Below are positions 1-6,169 of a DNA stretch of 11,519 nucleotides, piece by piece; positions within the stretch are counted from its first letter, which is position 1, and each line of letters begins with the position of its first letter. The stretch comes from CAYZYK01 sp964482615. Its GTDB lineage: Bacteria > Patescibacteriota > Minisyncoccia > Minisyncoccales > CAYZYK01. The position numbers and the translations under genes were made by a program. Under the pieces are notes generated by a model. It was not told where the DNA came from, searched no databases, and saw only the letters and a list, made by a program, of their open reading frames with translations. The DNA lies in assembly GCA_964482615.1 (NCBI GenBank), contig CAYZYK010000020.1:1-11519 (forward strand), written 5' to 3'.

Positions 1-21
1 CAGTAAGCTGTGAATAACTCC

Positions 22-50
22 TTGATACTACATTTTAAATTTGCTACACT
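22..50 (+). promoter_or_regulatory. sigma70-type promoter with extended -10
   Basis: A -35 box TTGATA (22-27) is followed by a 17-base spacer and a -10 box TACACT (45-50), preceded by TGC, which makes an extended -10. Transcription would start near 57 and run straight into two short hairpins and a terminator. No protein gene lies downstream on this strand, so the promoter appears to drive a very short RNA. Confidence 0.55.
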
Positions 51-56
51 AAAGAT

Positions 57-112
57 GGTCAATAATGACCAAAATTCTAAAGCTTAAGGGCTCCGAAAGG
101 AGTCCTTTTGGC
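57..112 (+). ncRNA. candidate small RNA of about 55 bases
   Basis: The stretch between a good promoter and an intrinsic terminator holds no ORF. It contains a hairpin GGTCA-ATAA-TGACC (57-70), an A-rich linker, and the terminator hairpin. The layout of promoter, hairpin, linker and terminator is that of a small RNA. It could instead be a leader attenuator left behind after loss of a downstream gene, because the AlkD-like gene next to it, on the other strand, is also broken. I do not recognise an RNA family. The existence of the transcript is inferred from signals only. Confidence 0.4.
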
Positions 113-115
113 TTT
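88..115 (+). terminator. intrinsic terminator
   Basis: The 7-bp stem GGGCTCC/GGAGTCC (88-94 with 99-105, one G-U pair) is capped by a GAAA tetraloop and followed by TTTTGGCTTTT. This is a strong plus-strand terminator. It lies just past the stop of the minus-strand AlkD-like fragment, where the reverse complement also folds but has a poorer U-tract. Confidence 0.65.
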
Positions 116-303
116 TAATTTTTCTCTGTTAGTTCTCTACTCCAGCAAATAAATTCAAATAAATTCTTTCTAACAATTTTATTTAAAAAAGATGTTTTAA
201 CCCCATAAAACCTCTGCTGGGTTGGAATAAATTTTTTTATGTTTTGTTTTGTTTGGGAATCAGCGTTTTTTAAAAGAAACTTCCTAATTTCTGTAAGATT
301 CAT
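115..303 (-). pseudogene. truncated AlkD-like DNA alkylation repair protein
   Basis: This 62-residue ORF looks like only the N-terminal end of a DNA alkylation repair (AlkD-type HEAT-repeat) protein. The stretch LLKNADSQTKQNIKKF (about 10-25), then FYGVKTSFLNKIVRK (about 32-46), matches the family pattern of a first helix pair followed by YGVKTP...RKIAK. Full members run over 200 residues, so most of the HEAT repeats and the base-excision pocket are missing. The last 16 residues do not continue the family pattern, and a plus-strand terminator sits directly beyond the stop. The most likely reading is a 3' truncated remnant; a genuine short protein is possible. The start at 303 follows a weak purine-rich site (AAAGGGAAGAG). 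Family assignment is from motif memory and is moderate. Confidence 0.5.
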
Positions 304-371
304 AAACTCTTCCCTTTAAAACTATTTATTATTTTAGTTACATACTTAATCACTTCTTTTGTGGGCTCTGT

Positions 372-974
372 TTAGATTTTATCTATTGTGTCTTGGGAGC
401 TGTGGCAATATTCATAAGGGGAAGCACCAAAATGAACTATGTTTACTCCTTTTTTGTAAAAAGACCAAAAGTCAAAGGGCGGCCTGGGTTTTGAGATAAT
501 TTTTACTTTTTTGGGAAGAATATTTTTAATTTTATTTTTGATATTATTAGAACAAATACAATAAGGAAGACCGTAACCAATCATATCTATGTTTATTAAT
601 AATTTAATTTTCTCTAATTGTTTTTTGGTTAGAGAACGAACGTAGTAATAAGAGCCGTATTTGTTCCATTCTTCAGCAGAAAATAATATGTATTGTACGT
701 TTTTATTACTTTTTGCCAATTTTATCAAAGCGCTGACCCCAGAAGCATTATCGTTTGCCCCTGGGGAACCTAATATTGAATCATAATGGGCACAAACCAC
801 TATCTTATTGGAAGAACTATTTTTTGTAATTATATTATAAATATTTTGTCCTTTAATAAATTTTGATTTTACAGAGCCGCTTACTTTAATATTGGATTTT
901 CCTTTAATTTTATTACATTGCTTTGTTCCAGCCACTCTTGGTTTTTGGGTAATTTTTCTTATTAAATCTAACAT
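372..974 (-). CDS. M28-family zinc aminopeptidase, small cytoplasmic form
   Basis: The 200-residue product is a compact M28 metallopeptidase, a co-catalytic di-zinc exopeptidase that trims N-terminal residues from peptides. The ligand set is complete. AHYDS (62-66) supplies His63 and the conserved Asp65. GANDNASG (72-79) supplies the bridging Asp75. SAEEW (99-103) supplies the catalytic Glu101 and zinc ligand Glu102. NIDMIGYG (128-135) supplies Asp130, and YCHSSQDT (189-196) supplies His191. There is no signal peptide or membrane segment, so it should act in the cytoplasm, unlike many secreted members. The start overlaps the last seven bases of the upstream Ntn-hydrolase gene (ATGTTAG), so the two are probably co-translated. 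Both act on amide bonds, but a shared substrate is only inference. Confidence 0.85.
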   Translation of the reverse strand: MLDLIRKITQKPRVAGTKQCNKIKGKSNIKVSGSVKSKFIKGQNIYNIITKNSSSNKIVVCAHYDSILGSPGANDNASGVSALIKLAKSNKNVQYILFSAEEWNKYGSYYYVRSLTKKQLEKIKLLINIDMIGYGLPYCICSNNIKNKIKNILPKKVKIISKPRPPFDFWSFYKKGVNIVHFGASPYEYCHSSQDTIDKI

Positions 975-1717
975 AATTCTATTTCTTTATATTTTTCTTT
1001 ACAGGGAAAATTATTAATAACATAAAAGGCGCGAACCCTGTTTTTATCTGCCTGCATTATTGCACTGGCTTGAGTTTTTGATTCCCCTTTTTTACCATGC
1101 CTGCAGACAGAAAATTTACTGGGGCCTGTTTTATGATTTCTTAATAATTTTTTAATTGAATTAAGAGAGGTTGATTTACTCATAATCTCTTTTGCGTTAT
1201 CAATCCTGGTATAAGATTGAAGATCCTCTTTTCTGCTCAATCCCCCTTTTAATATCTTAAATTGATTGGTCCTTAAAATATAATTCTTTTTCTTGATTTT
1301 TATGCCAAACCTATTGGGTGGAGTAAATTCAAAAACGGCTATCTTCTTTTTATCTCCCACAATTATTAAGTCGGGCACATACTTAATTTTTTCTTTGTAA
1401 TATTTTTTTAAAAATTTTATTGCCCCATTAACATCTTTATTTTCTGCTATTGTTTTCTCGTTTCCTTTAAAAATATTATGGATTGTATAGGGTTTTGCTT
1501 TGTATTTCTTTTTGGTGTAAGTATCTGCTGTTGCTATGCCCAACCCAAATTCGTTTATTCCAGCCCAAATTCCGGGTCTGTTTTCTCTTGTAAAAGCAAT
1601 ATAATTAAAATGGCCCCTTTCCTTTTTGGGTTTGTGAAATTTAATTTTCTTATCTAAATCGCAATTCTTAAAAAGAATTACTCCTTTATTTTTTAATGCA
1701 GCTCCAATAGTACACAT
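968..1717 (-). CDS. Ntn-hydrolase, peptidase C45 / acyltransferase-like
   Basis: The 249-residue protein begins Met-Cys2, so removal of Met would expose the N-terminal Cys nucleophile of an Ntn-hydrolase. Other landmarks fit the C45 (isopenicillin N acyltransferase-like) and linear-amide hydrolase group: KNCD (17-20), NEFGLGIA (55-62), TNQF (149-152, where the family often has TNHF), R170, CRHG (204-207), and the C-terminal TQASAIM...NFPC pattern (214-238). Such enzymes cleave or transfer acyl groups at linear amides; the substrate cannot be read from the sequence. It lacks a signal peptide. Its stop overlaps the M28 peptidase start by seven bases, suggesting one transcript. No clear SD site precedes the ATG. 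Family placement is fairly secure; the specific activity is not. Confidence 0.75.
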   Translation of the reverse strand: MCTIGAALKNKGVILFKNCDLDKKIKFHKPKKERGHFNYIAFTRENRPGIWAGINEFGLGIATADTYTKKKYKAKPYTIHNIFKGNEKTIAENKDVNGAIKFLKKYYKEKIKYVPDLIIVGDKKKIAVFEFTPPNRFGIKIKKKNYILRTNQFKILKGGLSRKEDLQSYTRIDNAKEIMSKSTSLNSIKKLLRNHKTGPSKFSVCRHGKKGESKTQASAIMQADKNRVRAFYVINNFPCKEKYKEIELC

Positions 1718-1735
1718 TTTTATATAAAAATATTT

Positions 1736-1839
1736 CTAATGTTTAATTTTATAAAACTCAATTGGTGAACCATCACGGTCTTTTAAAAGACAATAGTAAC
1801 TACCACTGACCCTCTTTTGGGGTTATAAAATCGTGACAT
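1736..1839 (-). pseudogene. possible frameshifted micro-ORF, 34 residues
   Basis: Between two genes, an ATG at 1839 opens MSRFYNP and then reaches a stop in frame. The -1 frame continues as coding-like sequence, QKRVSGSYYC then LLKDRDGSPIEFYKIKH, ending TAG at 1736. The switch point is a CCCC run followed by AAAA, where tRNA-Pro could re-pair one base back and where single-base indels are also common. Either a decayed tiny gene, an indel, or chance would explain it. There is no SD site and I recognise no family. Confidence is low. Confidence 0.25.
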
Positions 1840-1848
1840 TATTAAAAA

Positions 1849-2700
1849 TTAATTATCAAACAAAATTTTAGCTTCTTTTATCAAAGAATTTAATTTCTTT
1901 TGGGGAATTCCAGTTTTTTTTGAAAACTTTTCAGGTTCTATTTCCAAAATATCTTCAGCTAAAATCATTTTCTTTTTAACAAAAACTCCAGCTAAACTTC
2001 TACTCAAGGAAGGTAAAATAGTAATAGGATAAAAACCGTTTTCATCAATTATTCTTTCCAAACCATTTGATCTTGGAGTTTTCCAACCCAGAAGCTCAAT
2101 ACCAATGCATTTTGAATATTTTTCTGCAGAAGAAGAAAATTTAGTATTAGTTACTAAAATGGGTTTTATTTTAATCCCATTAAAACTATTTCTATTAAAA
2201 ACCTTCGCTTTCCTCAAATCTAATATCTTAGCAGAATAAGCCAAAACGGTTTCTGAATGAACCAACCCTTTTTTTGGTAAATTCCTGAATTTACATTCAC
2301 CGATATAAGCAAGATTTCCTTTTTTAGCTGAAAAATCAGTTTCATATTTCAAACAATAACCTTTAAGAAATAAGTTTAATTTCACTTTATATCCCTGCCT
2401 TTCAAAAATCTTCCCAACAAACTTCTCAAAAAGATAACCCGCAGGCCCCAACTTCCTCATCCCTTCTTTTAAAGAAAACTTTATCGATAATTTAGGTGAT
2501 TCTTTATTTAAAAGATCTTTTATCTCTTTAAAAATCTCAGATGTTTTAATCCCGGGATAAACCTTCTTCTCAATAATCTCACTTATCTTCTCTGCTGTCT
2601 TTTTTGAAGCTCCTACCCTTCTTGTACTTTTATAAACCTTCTCAGAAGAGAAAGGTTCTTTCTCTCCCCTATAATTGATAACATAAACAGATTTTACCAT
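1849..2700 (-). CDS. ATP-cone / PD-(D/E)xK restriction-type nuclease
   Basis: The 283-residue protein has three parts. Residues 1-88 look like an ATP-cone, opening VYVINYRGEKEPFSSEKV and continuing with the helical segments seen in that nucleotide-binding domain. Residues about 89-200 look like a restriction-endonuclease fold of the Mrr_cat type. E92 sits in the first helix (LFEKFVGKIFERQGY), D122 follows in YETDF, and E135-C-K137 forms the ExK pair on the next strand. Residues about 245-280 (AEDILEIEPEKFSKKTGIPQ) resemble a helix-hairpin-helix DNA-binding tail. A nucleotide-gated DNA nuclease is the straightforward reading. The architecture is recurrent in AT-rich uncultivated bacterial and archaeal genomes, but its role is not established to my knowledge. 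No methyltransferase is adjacent, so a classical restriction-modification pair is not supported here. A TATAAT lies just before the ATG. Confidence 0.7.
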   Translation of the reverse strand: MVKSVYVINYRGEKEPFSSEKVYKSTRRVGASKKTAEKISEIIEKKVYPGIKTSEIFKEIKDLLNKESPKLSIKFSLKEGMRKLGPAGYLFEKFVGKIFERQGYKVKLNLFLKGYCLKYETDFSAKKGNLAYIGECKFRNLPKKGLVHSETVLAYSAKILDLRKAKVFNRNSFNGIKIKPILVTNTKFSSSAEKYSKCIGIELLGWKTPRSNGLERIIDENGFYPITILPSLSRSLAGVFVKKKMILAEDILEIEPEKFSKKTGIPQKKLNSLIKEAKILFDN

Positions 2701-2745
2701 ATATTATAATATTTAAACTAAATGCTATTTTTTTATTCTACAAGT

Positions 2746-3471
2746 TTATTCTTCAATCATCAAACTTGCTTTTTTGTGTATTTTCTCTATTTCTTCTTTT
2801 TTTAACAAAAAACCACCCCCCATAAGGAATTTTGAATCCCCCCTCATAAAGGCGTCATCATTGGGATGTTTCAAACCAAACAAATGACCTATTTCGTGGG
2901 CTAAAATCTGATAATCCAAATCATAATATCGATCAATTACCAAAACTATTTTATCTTCCACATAAGCTTTTCCACCCACTTGAAGAAAATCAGTATCAGG
3001 ATTTCTTTTCAAAAAAACCAAATTAAACTGATTCTCATTATAATCAGGTAAGTTTTTAATTATCTCAGGAAAATATTCAATAAAGTATTCTTCTTTCATT
3101 AATTTATCTTCAAACCCAACAGAAATCACTTTAACGACTTTAAGTTCAACACTAGCTTGATTTAATATATTGGAGGCATTCTCAACAATATTAATTATAT
3201 TCTCCTCATCTCGATAAGTTCGGAGAGAATAAGGGCTATCTACCCTGAAAGCAACAAGAGAAACCTCAATCTCCTCCCCCTCAACAGAAGAGACAAATTC
3301 AACTTGCTTTATATCAACTGGAGTTTTGAAAGTTTTCCAGAGAAACTTAGCATACAATATTTGAGAATAAAAAAAATCATCGAAATAAAAAAAGACAGCT
3401 AAAAATACTGCAAATCCTAGAAATAAAGCCCAAATAAATTTATTCTTTTTAAAACTACCTTTTATATCCAT
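2746..3471 (-). CDS. membrane-anchored matrixin-like zinc metalloprotease
   Basis: The 241-residue protein has one N-terminal membrane segment (about 13-30, flanked by Lys residues on the cytoplasmic side), placing the rest outside the membrane. The catalytic helix AHEIGHLFGLKHP (191-203) is the metzincin consensus HExGHxxGxxH, with zinc ligands His192, His196 and His202 and the base Glu193. Met217 in KFLMGGG is a plausible Met-turn. It is therefore a predicted extracytoplasmic endopeptidase of the matrixin/archaemetzincin-like type. The substrate is unknown. No pro-domain cysteine switch is obvious. The start overlaps the 3' end of a short ORF (ending 3455) in another frame, so it may be coupled to the block upstream. 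GC content drops back to the AT-rich background from this gene leftward. Confidence 0.8.
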   Translation of the reverse strand: MDIKGSFKKNKFIWALFLGFAVFLAVFFYFDDFFYSQILYAKFLWKTFKTPVDIKQVEFVSSVEGEEIEVSLVAFRVDSPYSLRTYRDEENIINIVENASNILNQASVELKVVKVISVGFEDKLMKEEYFIEYFPEIIKNLPDYNENQFNLVFLKRNPDTDFLQVGGKAYVEDKIVLVIDRYYDLDYQILAHEIGHLFGLKHPNDDAFMRGDSKFLMGGGFLLKKEEIEKIHKKASLMIEE

Positions 3472-3706
3472 ACTCTATGATTATATCAGAAAGACTTTTC
3501 CCCTCAACTGCCAACTGAGCTTCAAGGAGAACTTTCCTTCTTTCCATAATCTCTCTTCCCTCCCTAAGACATATGAATGTGAGAGGACCTAGCATTCCTA
3601 TTTCCAGTAGCTCTGGATGATCAAACCGCAAAATTACTTTCTCTACACTATCAGGGGGAATAATAAAAATATCGGTAGGTTTTTGAAAAACATCTTTAAC
3701 TCTCCA
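3455..3706 (-). CDS. unrecognised 83-codon ORF lacking a clear start
   Basis: Directly after the TGA of the 145-residue gene, the same frame stays open for 83 codons to a TAG at 3455. The sequence reads like protein: VKDVFQKPTDIFIIPPDSVE, then a middle GMLGPLTFICL, then a charged helical end ERRKVLLEAQLAVEGKSLSD. No ATG stands at its head. An ATG overlaps the upstream stop as TGATG (3707) but runs M-E-S-stop; removing one base would give MEVKDVFQKP and the full 83-residue frame. Choices are a TTG start at 3631, a single-base insertion or sequencing error, or stop readthrough from the upstream gene. I recognise no family. It overlaps the metalloprotease start by 17 bases. Gene reality is likely; the start is unresolved. 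Confidence 0.45.
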   Translation of the reverse strand, partial: WRVKDVFQKPTDIFIIPPDSVEKVILRFDHPELLEIGMLGPLTFICLREGREIMERRKVLLEAQLAVEGKSLSDIIIEYGYKR

Positions 3707-4144
3707 TCAGGTCTGTCCGACGTTTACCTGGGGAAGTTGAATCCTCTCCCCTTCTTGGTCTATCCAACCATATTCGCTCACAAGTTCATCAACTTTCTTT
3801 ATCGCCTGAGCAGCTTCTTTGGCTGTTATTCTCCTATCCCACATTATCATAGCTTCATTCTCTAGGGTAATAAGAAACATGCCGTCTTCAGCAGCATACA
3901 TTCCCGGGCCCAGGCTTTTAGCCTCTTTAGCAACGAACATGCCTTTGGTTTGGGGATGAACAGCTATTAAAAATCCAATTCCCTCTTCGGGAAAGTTTGC
4001 TGGAAAAGACACCATTCCACCAGCTCTGAGGGTGCCCCATTTAGTTGTAATATCAAAGAGATTGAAAAGAATTTGAGGTGTAAGGTCTAATACTTGCTCT
4101 ACATTTTCTCTTATCTCAAAATCATCGACTGTTACTTGCTCCAT
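3707..4144 (-). CDS. unknown protein linked to the Ub-like operon
   Basis: I do not recognise this 145-residue protein. It is acidic and mixed alpha/beta by eye: an N-terminal acidic segment (VDDFEIRENVEQVL), a hydrophobic beta-like core (GMVSFPANFPEEGIGFLIAV and FVAKEAKSLGPGMY, about 47-85), and a C-terminal helix (TAKEAAQAIKKVDELVSEY). It has no cysteine, so it cannot be a catalytic E2 or a thioester carrier, and no membrane segment. The ATG at 4144 is preferred over a TTG 18 bases upstream because GGTGAGGGAGGAGTA leaves an ideal SD just before it. It lies downstream of the Ub gene but beyond a strong terminator, with its own candidate promoter, so it can be expressed independently. It could be a substrate, adaptor or regulator of the conjugation system; that is inference from position only. 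Confidence 0.7.
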   Translation of the reverse strand: MEQVTVDDFEIRENVEQVLDLTPQILFNLFDITTKWGTLRAGGMVSFPANFPEEGIGFLIAVHPQTKGMFVAKEAKSLGPGMYAAEDGMFLITLENEAMIMWDRRITAKEAAQAIKKVDELVSEYGWIDQEGERIQLPQVNVGQT

Positions 4145-4196
4145 TACTCCTCCCTCACCCAAAGTGGAAAAACAAACCCCATTAAGAACTAATATC

Positions 4197-4224
4197 AGAT
4201 TACAATCTTAAGGATATTTGTCAA
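4197..4224 (-). promoter_or_regulatory. promoter for the 145-residue gene
   Basis: On the minus strand a perfect TTGACA (4224-4219) is followed 16 bases later by TAATCT (4202-4197), the same -10 hexamer used by the tRNA operon promoter in this window. The leader to the ATG at 4144 is about 45 bases. It sits after the terminator that closes the E2-JAB-E1-Ub transcript, which supports separate transcription. Confidence 0.5.
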
Positions 4225-4267
4225 CCTCCCCGCCCTAAGGGGTGTAGCTTACGAATTAAAGTAAGTC

Positions 4268-4302
4268 AAAAAAAAGAGCGGGCAAGCTTGTAGCTTACCC
4301 GC
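4268..4302 (-). terminator. intrinsic terminator after the Ub-like gene
   Basis: On the minus strand GCGGGTAAGC-TACAA-GCTTGCCCGC forms a 10-bp stem (one U-G pair) followed by TCTTTTTTTT. It begins about 22 bases past the Ub stop. This is one of the strongest terminators in the window and should end most operon transcripts before the 145-residue gene. Confidence 0.85.
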
Positions 4303-4324
4303 CCAGGGAGAGCTCCTGTTCCTC

Positions 4325-4552
4325 TCAGCCCTTTTCTCCCGACCTCTTCACAAACTCCAGCACGTCGCCGGAGCAGAGTTCGTGGTCGTTCCCGACCTCA
4401 TCGCCGGAAACGAGGGCCTGAGCCTCCTCAGGAATGTTCAGGATATCAGCCAGAATCGTTCTGACCTCTCTCACCGTCTTGCCCTGGGGCACAACATGAA
4501 CCATCTCATTGGCCCCACAGACTACCTGGAGTCTGTATCCCTCCTCTGCCAT
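4325..4552 (-). CDS. ubiquitin-like modifier (PRTRC protein C / Prok_Ub-like)
   Basis: The 75-residue product has the length and rhythm of a beta-grasp modifier: strand YRLQVVCG, strand MVHVVPQGKT, helix VREVRTILADILNI, turn and strand AQALVSGDEVG, and the terminal strand DVLEFVKRSGEKG. The tail GEKG resembles the GTKG-type ends I recall for PRTRC protein C rather than the GG of ubiquitin, so conjugation would use a single C-terminal glycine without trimming. It has two cysteines, Cys12 and Cys60. The ATG is preceded by GAGGAGGG at good spacing. It follows the E1 gene by 34 bases across a hairpin and is the last gene before the terminator. MoaD/ThiS-type sulfur carriers share the fold, but the E2-like and JAMM partners argue for protein conjugation. 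Confidence 0.75.
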   Translation of the reverse strand: MAEEGYRLQVVCGANEMVHVVPQGKTVREVRTILADILNIPEEAQALVSGDEVGNDHELCSGDVLEFVKRSGEKG

Positions 4553-4579
4553 CGCGGCTTCCCTCCTCTAAGTTTGGGC

Positions 4580-4601
4580 TCGGCGCTCAAGAAAGCGCCG
4601 A
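4580..4601 (-). promoter_or_regulatory. intercistronic hairpin at the E1/Ub junction
   Basis: The minus-strand TCGGCGCT-TTCTTG-AGCGCCGA is a perfect 8-bp stem with a 6-base loop. It spans the E1 stop codon and ends 27 bases before the Ub start. No U-run follows, so it is not a terminator. A stable hairpin here could block 3' decay of the upstream message or protect the 5' end of a processed Ub message, raising Ub over its enzymes. That role is inference. Confidence 0.55.
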
Positions 4602-5273
4602 TTCTTGATGGGACCGGCATACTGGCCGGGCCCTTCCGGTAATAATATCTATATAGAGTTCATCAAATTTCAGTTCTCCTCTGAGATGAGAAAAGAAAGC
4701 ATTCAACATCAGGGCGGCAATGGCGTTGTTGGTGATCAAAAGCTGGGGTTCGCTCTCTCTGAGCTGTTCACAACCCAAATCTTCTGGATTCTCATCTTCG
4801 GGAAACTGAATTTCAGGATGGAAAGAGTTAGCTAAAGGCAAAGTAATATCTTCACCACCTTCTCTGATGTAAACTTGAATATTTCCATCGGTTAATTCAT
4901 TGCCCCCTGAAATCAATACAACATCAGATAATTCCTCACATCTGTCTGAAACAATCTTCCTCGTTGCGTGGTTATCCACACACAGAAATATAATGTCTCC
5001 TTCTGAGATGAGTAAAAAGACATTATCTTCTGTTACATATTTTGGTTCAGTCCGGAAGAAAATCTGGGAAAATTCCTCTCCGAGCTTTTCCACTGTAACT
5101 TCTGCTTTATTACCTAACCGAGAAAAAGGCTGGCGATCTCTGTTTTTTTCCTCATAGTCATCGCCATCTATTAAGGTTAACTCAATATTAGAATAGCTGA
5201 AATTGAGGAATCTAGCAAGGACAGGTAAAAGAGAACAACCAATACCACCTATCCCAATCACCTTTATCTTCAA
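4587..5273 (-). CDS. ThiF/E1-type ubiquitin-like activating enzyme
   Basis: The 228-residue protein is a minimal E1-like adenylating enzyme. It would use ATP to adenylate the Ub-like C-terminus and then form a thioester. GIGGIG (7-12) is the nucleotide loop, LIDGDDYEEKNRDRQ (34-48) matches the DxDxVxxxNxxRQ motif with Asp36, Asn44 and Arg47, Lys56 lies at the usual lysine position, and CVDNHATR (98-105) matches the Asp that binds magnesium and ATP. Cys168 in GCEQLRESEPQLLITNN is the best catalytic cysteine, in the position and context seen in PRTRC-type ThiF proteins. There is no separate Ub-fold or FCCH domain. The start is TTG, overlapping the JAMM stop as TTGA, with an exceptionally strong SD upstream. 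A sulfur-transfer ThiF/MoeB role is less likely given the neighbours. Confidence 0.85.
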   Translation of the reverse strand: MKIKVIGIGGIGCSLLPVLARFLNFSYSNIELTLIDGDDYEEKNRDRQPFSRLGNKAEVTVEKLGEEFSQIFFRTEPKYVTEDNVFLLISEGDIIFLCVDNHATRKIVSDRCEELSDVVLISGGNELTDGNIQVYIREGGEDITLPLANSFHPEIQFPEDENPEDLGCEQLRESEPQLLITNNAIAALMLNAFFSHLRGELKFDELYIDIITGRARPVCRSHQESALS

Positions 5274-6163
5274 GAGCTATCACCTCCTTTCTCTAAAGCA
5301 GGCTGGAGATCAAGATCTTCTTTCTCTTGAGAATATTCTGTTTTCGAAACCCGATCAAGCCAGTTGGTGGGAAATCCCACATGACGATAGTCCTGTTCAT
5401 CGGGTAGAACCATGTCGTAAAACTGAAATCTGTCTTGAACTTCCACTCTTTCATACTCATAGGTATAGGGTAAAAGTTTTTCTGGATGGAGAAGAAGGTC
5501 TATGAAACCGAAGTCAAAGCTGTCTCTTTTTGGACGATGGATCTTCTTCCGTCGATGAATAATTCTGGGAGCTGGCTTCCAGTCAACCTCCCTTATCCCG
5601 GTAATTATCTCCATGGGCACACACAAGAAACGATTGTTATTAACCACCACAGAACAGCTAATAGTAAAGTAGGGTTGATCAACCCTTCCTATGGTAATAT
5701 GAATTCCGTCAAAATCGGATTCATCGGAAACATCGATACTCGAATGAAAAGCTCCAAAATCGTTGTGGGAGTGAATGCTCCCTACCAGCCTATGTCCTTC
5801 AAAGCGCTGTTTAGCATCATACCACGCCACAGCACCGTGATTCACACTCTGTGAAGGACAGACTAGTCGATAGATCTGATTTTTGAGATCGTAGTGAACC
5901 ATAACTACAGCTTCACTGTGAAATTTCTTGAAAACCCCTCTGAAAAAGAGCAAAGACCTCACTATTATCTGGGGGGGCAACTTGGGCAGTTTTATGGTTG
6001 CCCGAGGACTCAGGTCTTCCAGAAACGATATTCCCCTTACTCTCACCATGGCCTCAACAAGCCCTGTATCTTTGTGAAGGAAAATACCATCTCTAGCAAC
6101 AACATAGTAAATTCCTTCCTCGGGAAGTTCTGTACCCTCTTTTAAGACAAAAATCGGAAACAT
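5270..6163 (-). CDS. JAMM/JAB-domain isopeptidase (Rpn11-like)
   Basis: The 297-residue protein carries a full JAMM zinc-protease motif: SIHSHNDFGAFHSSID (129-144) gives His131, His133, Ser141 and Asp144 with the canonical HxHx7Sx2D spacing, and Glu84 in HSEAVVMVHYD is the expected upstream glutamate. JAMM enzymes cut isopeptide bonds after ubiquitin-like proteins, so this is the likely deconjugase; with a mature GEKG tail, precursor trimming seems unneeded. Residues 1-65 form an extra N-terminal beta-rich region and 205-297 a basic-then-acidic tail (RRKKIHRPKR at about 205-214) of unknown role. No signal peptide is present, so it is cytoplasmic. Its SD, GGGAGGTGA, includes the TGA stop of the upstream E2 gene, and its own stop overlaps the E1 start, so all three are translationally coupled. 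Confidence 0.85.
   Translation of the reverse strand: MFPIFVLKEGTELPEEGIYYVVARDGIFLHKDTGLVEAMVRVRGISFLEDLSPRATIKLPKLPPQIIVRSLLFFRGVFKKFHSEAVVMVHYDLKNQIYRLVCPSQSVNHGAVAWYDAKQRFEGHRLVGSIHSHNDFGAFHSSIDVSDESDFDGIHITIGRVDQPYFTISCSVVVNNNRFLCVPMEIITGIREVDWKPAPRIIHRRKKIHRPKRDSFDFGFIDLLLHPEKLLPYTYEYERVEVQDRFQFYDMVLPDEQDYRHVGFPTNWLDRVSKTEYSQEKEDLDLQPALEKGGDSS
5279..5292 (-). promoter_or_regulatory. near-maximal Shine-Dalgarno for the TTG-started E1 gene
   Basis: AGAAAGGAGGTGAT is a 14-base perfect complement to the common 16S rRNA 3' end ATCACCTCCTTTCT. It lies inside the last JAMM codons (encoding KGGDS), about nine bases from GGAGG to the TTG. It fixes the E1 start at TTG (5273) and probably compensates for the weak initiator. 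Confidence 0.75.
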
Positions 6164-6169
6164 TCTTTT

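Noticed and set aside
3455..4144. TGA recoded as Gly or Trp in this organism
   Set aside because: TGA serves as a sensible stop at several tightly coupled junctions (E2/JAMM, JAMM/E1, E1/Ub, 169-residue/CAP), so a general recoding is not supported.
3707..4144. E2 or carrier role for the 145-residue protein
   Set aside because: It contains no cysteine at all; the E2-like motif is found in the 689-residue protein instead.
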